Shown here one piece after another: positions 59,401 to 64,000 of a stretch of DNA of 64,000 nt. This stretch comes from Candidatus Gastranaerophilales bacterium (GTDB taxonomy: Bacteria; Cyanobacteriota; Vampirovibrionia; Gastranaerophilales; Gastranaerophilaceae). Position 1 is the stretch's first letter. The number at the start of each line of letters is the position of its first letter. Below the pieces are notes generated by a model. That model did not search any database. It worked only from the letters and a program-made list of their open reading frames with translations, and had not been told where the DNA came from. Position numbers and translations under genes: made by a program. The stretch covers positions 62,001 to 126,000 of the forward strand of contig CALURU010000005.1 in NCBI GenBank assembly GCA_944323255.1, read 5' to 3'.

Positions 59401-62203
59401 CAGCTTCTTTACCTTCTATAATACTATTAGCCGCAAGTTCTGCATTAACAAGATCTGATTTTTCCTGACCAAGTTTTGCCATAAAGAAATTAGCAAGTGA
59501 TTTGCCTGATATTTTTGCAAAAATCTGAAGCATTCTTGCGTAAACCTTAGGATCTTTTATCTGCTGAATTGCATCTTTTGCATTGGCAAAGTCACCTTCC
59601 ATTATCTGTAATGCAGCCTGCTCTGCTCTAAGATTTATAATTTCCTGCTCATTATATGCACCCTGTGCAATAAGCATTTCATTAAACTTACGGATTTCTT
59701 TATGGTCACGTGAAATTCCCATAAATGTATCGCATTCATCATAAAGAATCGCTTGCAGGTAAGATTGACCTTCATATTGAGGTTTTACATTATGCTTCCG
59801 GCAATATTCTTCTAGTTTTGCCTCTACTGCAAGTCTGTCCTCACGTGAATTTATTGCTTTAATGGCTTGAGTAAGGTATTCGATATCAGTTCCTGCTTCT
59901 GAAACAGCTTCTTCTGTTAAATCATGAACCGCCTGAGCTTTTTGTTTACCTTGAATTGCGTTATTTTCCGCTAAAATACCGTCGAGATATCTGCATTCTG
60001 ATTCCCACATCTCGCCTTCGCAGTAATCTCTAAGATTTTTGCAAGGAGAGCCCAAACCATAGAACGTTCTGTGTTTTACGAGAATCTCGTTTACCTTATC
60101 ATAAACTGCTTTTGCAGCAGCCTTATCAGCAGCATCATTACCACTCGGCTTCGGACATTTTATCATACGAACACCTTTTTTGATTTTGTCACAATCAGTA
60201 CCAAAACCGTCGCCGCCGTCAAAAATAACTCTTGCTGCCATTCTTGCCTGGGCATTAATAGCATCCTTACCTTTTAATGTTCCGTTATCTATCCATTTTT
60301 GAACTGTCTGTTCCAAAAAGTCGGAAGAATTATACGTATGTACATAACTATGATTATTCTCTTCATAAATGAATCTTTCTATTGAAGAGTATAGATCCGT
60401 AGCTTTATAACCCTCTGCTTCCAGAAGTCTATTTACTTCCGCAAGTTCCTCCGGATTATCAATGCGTGCAATTATGCGTTGTATTTTATCAGTATCATTC
60501 CAGCCTTTTATTGCATCTTTCAATTCTTCAACAATCTGTCTTGCAGAATCTTTTTGAATATTAGTTGCTTTAGTCCGTTGATTCGCTTCTTTTGCCTCTA
60601 CGGATTTGAAATAACTTTCTTTCAATTCCGTACCGTCGGCTGCGTAATATCTTGATTTACCGCCAATAGTAACAATATATCTGCCGGAAGGTTTCATATC
60701 AACAACCTTACCCTCTTTTGATTCAAAATATTCTTTTTTTAATTGAGTCCCGTCTGCTGCATAGTATTTTACCTTACCTCGCTGTACTGTTACATACCTT
60801 CCGCTCGGAAGAGTATATTTTTGAGGTTTGGATTTTTGCTGCTGCTCTTCTTCTGCCCGTCTTGCAGCTTCCGCATCCGCCCTGCGTCTTGCTTCTTCTG
60901 CACGTCTTTGCTGGTCAGCTCTATATTCAGCAAGAACTTCATCCCTTGATTTCCTGCCCTGCAAAGCAGGAGCATCTGCCTCTAATTTACGTGGAATTTT
61001 AATTTCCTCGCCTGCATTAAAAGAAGCATTAGGATATTTACCTTTAACTTTTGAAGCATTAACTTTTATTAAATCCTTAACAGAAACACCGAATCTTTCC
61101 GCAATTTGTTGTATAGTTTCTCCGCATTGAACAATTACACCAAGAGTATTGCCTGCTTCATCATATCTTACATTATAACTTGTACCGTCAACAGTCTTAT
61201 TCTGCGCAATATGCCTGCTTTCCGGATTATAATAATCCGTTACTTCTGCGTTACCCTCCTGAAAATTATCGGTATAACTCCTGTCTTTTTCACGCTTAAT
61301 TGTATGAACCGGCTCGCCATAATTTGAAATAATTTCAGTTGAAGTCCCATCGGAATTATAACTTTTCTCTATCGTACCGGAAGAAGTTTTAATTGACTCA
61401 CTGATTTTATTACCGGCATCATCATATTCATAAACAGTTTTCTGCTCAAAACCATTTACATTTTCCGTCTTTTCCGTTAAAAGCCACTGTTCTTTGCCAT
61501 TTACATCTGATTTCTCATAAGTTTCTGTTATAGAACCTTTTTGTTTTTCTTTTTTTACAGGGTTTTCAGATGAGTCTAAATAAACAGTTGTTTTCTCGTG
61601 CTTTTTTGGATTTTCTAAAACAACTTTAGTCTTTTTGCCGGCATCATAAGTGGTTGTTTCTTCCCAATCACCTTCTGCAATACTTTCTTCCTTTTTATTA
61701 TCGTCTTTGTCATAAGTTGTAGAAACTTTTGCATTTCCCTTTGCAACAGTTATGATTCTTGAGCCGTCAGGAAAAATTCTTTCAGTTTTGTTGTTATTGT
61801 ACTTTATGACTTCAACCTGCTCGCCATTTACAGTTTCTTGGGTAATTTCTTTTACATCTTTAGAAAGTTCACTCAATTTATTCAAAACAGCAAAAAGAGC
61901 ATCTTTGCCTTTTCTTCCGATATTTTCACCATTAAGCTGGTATTTGCGGGCTTCTCTGCTTGATAAATTACCGTCTCCTTCTGATAATTTTTCAAGCTCT
62001 TCATAAAAAGACTGTAACTCCTCACGGCTTAGCATATTATCATCAGGATTTGTATCTATCTTGTTAATAATTTGTTCAAAGACAGATCTAAGCTTTGGCT
62101 CAACACCATCCAGAAGCTCTTTCTTTCTGATTCCGCTTTTTATTTTGCTAAAATCAATATCTCCGGATTTTCCATTCCTTCCTAATGATAAGTTTTCTGT
62201 CAT
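53468..62203 (-). CDS. Giant multidomain protein: EF-hand-like, LysM, lyase-like, FHA-like
   Basis: About 2911 residues. The start at 62203 follows GAAAGGAC; the frame extends 20 codons further without a better site. Order: EF-hand-like pair (about 50-85), YD-type strand repeats (about 160-350), LysM-like domain (about 355-404), Ala/Arg/Glu-rich helix, two YYAADGT repeats (about 465-535), a long helical region, a hydrophobic Gly/Ala patch (about 1300-1340), a disordered part with KVQDE repeats (about 1705), helices, then a domain like the phosphothreonine-lyase fold with K2112, H2114, K2142, Y2166, R2211, and an FHA-like domain (about 2335-2410, GRQGDI...SRHH). Two related modules of about 70 residues follow. 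No signal peptide is seen. Function unknown; surface or effector role inferred. Confidence 0.75.
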   Translation of the reverse strand: MTENLSLGRNGKSGDIDFSKIKSGIRKKELLDGVEPKLRSVFEQIINKIDTNPDDNMLSREELQSFYEELEKLSEGDGNLSSREARKYQLNGENIGRKGKDALFAVLNKLSELSKDVKEITQETVNGEQVEVIKYNNNKTERIFPDGSRIITVAKGNAKVSTTYDKDDNKKEESIAEGDWEETTTYDAGKKTKVVLENPKKHEKTTVYLDSSENPVKKEKQKGSITETYEKSDVNGKEQWLLTEKTENVNGFEQKTVYEYDDAGNKISESIKTSSGTIEKSYNSDGTSTEIISNYGEPVHTIKREKDRSYTDNFQEGNAEVTDYYNPESRHIAQNKTVDGTSYNVRYDEAGNTLGVIVQCGETIQQIAERFGVSVKDLIKVNASKVKGKYPNASFNAGEEIKIPRKLEADAPALQGRKSRDEVLAEYRADQQRRAEEARRRADAEAARRAEEEQQQKSKPQKYTLPSGRYVTVQRGKVKYYAADGTQLKKEYFESKEGKVVDMKPSGRYIVTIGGKSRYYAADGTELKESYFKSVEAKEANQRTKATNIQKDSARQIVEELKDAIKGWNDTDKIQRIIARIDNPEELAEVNRLLEAEGYKATDLYSSIERFIYEENNHSYVHTYNSSDFLEQTVQKWIDNGTLKGKDAINAQARMAARVIFDGGDGFGTDCDKIKKGVRMIKCPKPSGNDAADKAAAKAVYDKVNEILVKHRTFYGLGSPCKNLRDYCEGEMWESECRYLDGILAENNAIQGKQKAQAVHDLTEEAVSEAGTDIEYLTQAIKAINSREDRLAVEAKLEEYCRKHNVKPQYEGQSYLQAILYDECDTFMGISRDHKEIRKFNEMLIAQGAYNEQEIINLRAEQAALQIMEGDFANAKDAIQQIKDPKVYARMLQIFAKISGKSLANFFMAKLGQEKSDLVNAELAANSIIEGKEAADVAFRLILNSDYDKRAMGFKAIRNEEVATIVDGYLKTKGSSLAQELDKFNKEKAEYKEKAKFWDGLAKFILPPVVADTISDGYRENTDASDNMYVEAKTSQHLTKAQKSAYEMTVRIFEQKLNKMKEDYQKALDSQGVVSGAINAFCEAYGLGTTREEIEARIEHDTETLRLLKLAAEGKLAKVENGKTVAVSFEEVFAERNVGTNFDAAKVEKVAKQAETMVAMEYAKDNIAICWDELSNAKSQSQLSVAIIDTLEKLSAISGLNLSLEGFGYSEKNGIIVDQSGLPVASAKLQEMVKYLKQGLSDMSKILFDAELPLDSSYGKVNEILASGYESKMESFKQEFKDAFGQEVPDEMLEDYMSTINTGMTVLNVGVMIGAMVAAPFTGGGSLAVFAMTAAASMGLNALENSTDADGYTNSEWTSDAAQAMWDGALSAVGFKVGQFAEGFARGSQIASSQNKWISWLAKQPKGSLMDKLASIPRNQLGKVASKAKEVADKIQAYSGKIGKNVLEARKAQILAKNPGANLNSVEKASVLFARAEACGLEVTSDMIQSLVQAYCMTGEFDEESFLMALCMSLGANIVGHGVAAKQAEVSGGSKTGNSPKSDNSSASKTDDANAPKAEDANTSKSGESGRAAENTSAAPDAKTHSFSKEEIEEFANIKAKNVKELEAKLKSQGFEREMIGQNGFVVTTNDEIYCSFINKETGIRYVFKYDNDRMIPHRMISTDVNTGAIYNTIEFKRDAEGNIIETIEKNKPKEAEAPKSEEPHADEKVQDEKVQDEKVQDENPAPDSSYSVRDENGAVIHIDTADGVPVKAHVGSKEYDIKDGKFTTDDGIEYEVGDGGIKRTNSSSGAKEEVKTDNNSTGKTENSNSSPKTYDQMNEDELFAEYFRLKMEVTYAPMSNSAKAANINEMKKIAAHLEQKGFKIEGDKLVKINEKASNNSASEADDAYIDDVKPSYDDPEKAMNLRKRLNAKLFAMYQGIEKSIENLKDIAGYNKIKTIIANQFKNHFPEFSELIKRLNAKAKKIGLKVVENSIDRTARMGKSLAKFYTKMENAIAKMTNEKQFNKILKKITTRFAGFYDDMKTLIDKLYERAKAIGLSVKESIQDVYKRVGIKTDGVSLDKYKPSGKGIDMSKSHDEWMNSRKDLFGNYSIDGNCWRQFNPKDQHHGAWKMHLYSVSEADWRKMCDVIIPYLKEHDIEWKTFNPGYGADYLNGSKQQGKAFTIYPKNNEDMAQIAKDLDYIIRNNKLETSGSHITGDAQLGSTGRLFYRYEFNSKQYQDEILDLSDPNDYAKYHQRYDSNRGEGRHLADDMTPEDDIWRDFDPSDPNAQPYGVNSDKAGAGRANNSSQNVDPNKARAYAKFDKNAPVYGLQQGQSVLNQSRQYVLDLNNLPRLTLLDGTTVDLNSAQIKNRIASLQEGEYITIGRQGDIRLNNAGNNVSRHHILITRHNGRIVMKDVSANGGTRCYSRAASQGANASGASGQANGASRGRTSTKAYTFNSMNDLKYQMREVLERFSINTQNKILHDLNNRGFCRLQKNGVEYLFVRRGNNVRLEEFNINAKYNIKETKIDDYNTQTTYDIDDLNDIWWAMSDKMPRFSPETQSYIINRLSNGETCRLRKGGIAYEFSIENGRITVKEQDYVRYNYDNGGRSESANGQNRSEGSSGSNRGQRADNSADRMSEVQKQERIHTIESILERADDIEKFRTKFADIFSPDFKVTDEAGVQELKKITRFIKAFWHTDVGTGAPSDLQVICDELFNMTNGKYVVMGESRMGTPAEVNAMLDKLRELTNLDALRKELNSLKNVSSNANSNANPKFDALNDVNIWGFRRNPNAQTNVKDIKPYDVGVAGTNTGYMHFTPSKFDKLELDMQRGTVNGLDNYVLYNAKENITIIGFSANDAFGRLGSFQIMVTGQVSENDVVKLLAHLDSKGLLPRDRAGRYGFKDADRQGMDVKAMARKIQEEVAEFFK
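57037..57087 (-). repeat. 15-bp tandem repeat in the giant gene
   Basis: Three in-frame copies of TTCATCTTGAACCTT, read as KVQDE repeats in a disordered section. Such repeats can change copy number without frame shift. Confidence 0.8.
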
Positions 62204-62509
62204 CTTATGTCCTTTCAAAAATTTGAGTTTTGGGCATAGTTTTGTTATGCTCCTTTTATTCAAGCGGGTTTTAACCGCTTTTTACTCCTGAATTATTGTT
62301 ATAATCTTACGTCTTTTCACCCTATTTTTAGAGTTAAGTAACATTTTATACATAATGTTACATGAACTATTACGGCTTATTTGAATAAAAACTTTAGCAA
62401 AACTGAGTAAAATTTTACAAAAATTTACATTGAATTTAATGAGCTTCGGAATCAGTCTTTCCATATTTTTTGCTGGAAAGTAAGTCTTGTTGATTTAGCA
62501 GTTTTTATT

Positions 62510-62803
62510 ATCCCCACCCCACACCCGAATTTCTAAGTTTCGCTCACGCTCAACTTGAAATTCTACCCTCTCCCTCAAGGGGCGAGGGGTAGAGATGTGC
62601 GTTAATTTTACATTCTTTGTCAGCACCCATCCTAACCTGCTTGTTTGCCGGCGTTAAACGAGTCATCGGATTTTTCTTACGCAAAAGTCCTTCGCTCTCT
62701 GCCGGCAAGCCGCTTCCCTTATTAGAGAAGGAAAACGACACTTTAAATGTACAAGTGTTGTATTCCCTCGCCCCTTTGGGGAGAGGGGTAGGGTGAGGGG
62801 TTA
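62510..62803. repeat. GC-rich dispersed repeats between giant gene and flagellin-like gene
   Basis: Copies of the CCCTCTCCC/GGGGCGAGGGGT family (about 62560-62590 and 62765-62800) enclose a section containing 'cagcacccatcctaacctgc'. The leftward reading frame at 62550-62741 is made of repeat sequence and is not a gene. From 62204 to 62510 the upstream region of the giant gene is AT-rich, with no other gene. Confidence 0.75.
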
Positions 62804-62804
62804 A

Positions 62805-64000
62805 CTACAACAGCTGCAATGCTATCGAAGGTGTTTGGTTGGCGGTCGCAAGGAGGGTGGCTGATGCCTGCTGGAGGATTTGCATTTTTATATACTCGCT
62901 CGACTCTTCCGCAATATCTGCATCACGTATGGTTGATTGCGTGGAAGTCAAATTGTCTATAGAAACCCCGATTGATTCAAGTGCAGATTCTAAGCGGTTG
63001 TAAGCTGCGCCATATTCAGTTTGTTTAGAATTAACTTGTCTTAGTAACTCGTCTATTGCTTCCAGAAAGTTGCCATCCTGAATTCCAATGCCTCTTAAGT
63101 ATTCAATCCCGCTTATTTCAAAAATAGTTTGCATACTTATTGTAGATGAAGCATCACCGGTAATTCCTACCTGCAAATTTAACGCTTTATCAGGAGAATT
63201 AATATCTACAAGATTTTTTATATCTATTTGTGCCATATTGCCATAAACCCCTTCAACACCCGGGTTTATAGAAGAATCATACAAACAATTTTCAACTACT
63301 GCATCCAAATACCAACCATCATAAAGATTAGAAGTTATTGCAGATAAACTAATGTCCCCTGCAGCAGTGGAAGTTACTTTTGAATAAGAGGTGCAATTTT
63401 TTATAGTTCCGAGTACTGTTCCGGAAATTCCTCCTGCATGACCGATATTTACTTTGCTTGCGTTTATTGTAATATTACCTGAAGCATAGCAATTACTTAT
63501 TACTCCGGAATCAACTCCGCCGCTCAAACCGCCTATTAAAGTACTTCCTGTAACATTTGCGGCGGAAAAAGAATTTGTAATCGTTCCATTCCGTAAAACT
63601 CCGACCAGACCACCTGAACCATAAGTTCCTGCATCACAGTTTACTGTTCCTAATGAATAGCAGCCCGACATATCCCCATTGAAATGACCAATTAAACCGC
63701 CGATTTCGCTTTCTGTATTAAAACCAGCGCTATAACCCTCTACAGTTGTATTAGAATAACAATTTTTAACCTCTGTTACCAAAACTGTACTCTCGCCAAT
63801 AAGACCTCCTATAGAAAAACCGCCACGGACTTTTCCAGTCGCATAGCAATTATCAATTATTGCTTTATGATAAGAAGGATCCGGGTTAGTTATACCATAA
63901 AATTGCGAACCGATTAAAATTCCGGCATACTCTGCTGCAGTAACATCGGCATTTTCTATACCTAAATTTGTTATTTCAGCTTCTCCTACCTGACCGAATA
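62805..64000 (-). CDS. Flagellin-like protein with GLUG repeats (partial)
   Basis: The reading frame is open from the window edge; the N-terminus lies to the right. The C-terminal 90 residues are the flagellin D0/D1 region: QVNSKQTEYGAAYNRLESAL, TSTQSTIRDADIAEESSEYI, KMQILQQASATLLATANQTP, ending LQLL. The part visible before this (about 250 residues) consists of repeats of the type GGLIG...NCYSxGxV, the GLUG motif, forming a strand-rich insert in place of a usual D2/D3 domain. It should be a flagellar filament subunit with an adhesive outer face. An internal TTG at 63782 is not a real start. Confidence 0.87.
   Translation of the reverse strand, partial: FGQVGEAEITNLGIENADVTAAEYAGILIGSQFYGITNPDPSYHKAIIDNCYATGKVRGGFSIGGLIGESTVLVTEVKNCYSNTTVEGYSAGFNTESEIGGLIGHFNGDMSGCYSLGTVNCDAGTYGSGGLVGVLRNGTITNSFSAANVTGSTLIGGLSGGVDSGVISNCYASGNITINASKVNIGHAGGISGTVLGTIKNCTSYSKVTSTAAGDISLSAITSNLYDGWYLDAVVENCLYDSSINPGVEGVYGNMAQIDIKNLVDINSPDKALNLQVGITGDASSTISMQTIFEISGIEYLRGIGIQDGNFLEAIDELLRQVNSKQTEYGAAYNRLESALESIGVSIDNLTSTQSTIRDADIAEESSEYIKMQILQQASATLLATANQTPSIALQLL

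Noticed and set aside
62550-62741. A 63-codon minus-strand frame before the flagellin-like gene
   Set aside because: Its translation starts and ends within dispersed repeat sequence (ends PSPLEGEGRISS) and has no support as a gene.

Overview
The window is AT-rich bacterial chromosome. It most resembles a gut member of the non-photosynthetic Cyanobacteriota (Melainabacteria, order Gastranaerophilales). This placement is inference. It rests on a diderm gene set (a TolC-type outer-membrane channel beside an ABC exporter), a flagellin-type gene, several short lineage-style proteins that open with an Asn-rich stretch and a 'FK/FGVK' motif (15483, 23451, 52140), and many dispersed palindromic repeats.

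Layout. (1) 1-2492 is the right end of an integrative element: a tyrosine integrase, a DUF6338 membrane protein with a 59-residue partner, and a copied 3' end of tRNA-Arg(UCU) marking the att site. (2) 2500-23450 is mostly chromosomal backbone. It holds HxlR and an NTF2-like protein; LysR/DUF1893 divergent from a small protein, DUF3737 and an alpha/beta hydrolase; a possible type I toxin-antitoxin locus; a ferritin-like protein; DedA; a FeoA-FeoB fusion; two regulators and a TIM-barrel protein; a guanidine-I riboswitch with gdx; and a cecR-tolC-ybhGFSR-type efflux operon. (3) 23685-47355 is a composite island in an elongator tRNA-Met gene: two integrases, two pairs of arm-type sites and three tRNA-Met copies or fragments. 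Element A (about 23.76-33.27 kb) carries zinc-ribbon TM2 and AIM24 proteins, an exported nuclease-like protein, a serine recombinase, a possible replication region, a RelE-type toxin-antitoxin pair and a repressor/excisionase/integrase control region. Element B (about 33.4-47.25 kb) carries a convergent toxin-antitoxin pair, a DNA-methylase-headed operon of unknown genes, a DnaB-like ATPase, a small recombinase, a PD-(D/E)XK nuclease with a WYL regulator, and a primase/helicase module with excisionase and integrase. (4) 47.4-52.5 kb is backbone: a C_GCAxxG protein, CcdA plus thioredoxin, and an ArsR-regulated zinc/cadmium P-type ATPase. (5) 52.5-53.47 kb is a cluster of dispersed repeats. (6) 53468-62203 encodes one giant protein of about 2911 residues. 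(7) 62805-64000 is the C-terminal part of a flagellin-like protein with GLUG repeats.

The most unusual candidate is the giant protein. Residues about 2105-2215 look like the phosphothreonine-lyase fold of SpvC/OspF and the N-terminal lyase domain of class III lanthipeptide synthetases, with K-x-H, K, Y and R all present. A phosphothreonine-binding FHA-like domain follows at about 2335-2410, and EF-hand-like and LysM segments lie near the N-terminus. Other items of note are a hydrophobic 26-residue ORF facing a promoter-hairpin-terminator RNA, a shared 11-bp arm-site spacing in three integrative elements, five genes whose -10 box lies 6-7 nt before the start codon (probable leaderless mRNAs), and palindromic repeats inserted in frame into two genes of the same exporter.
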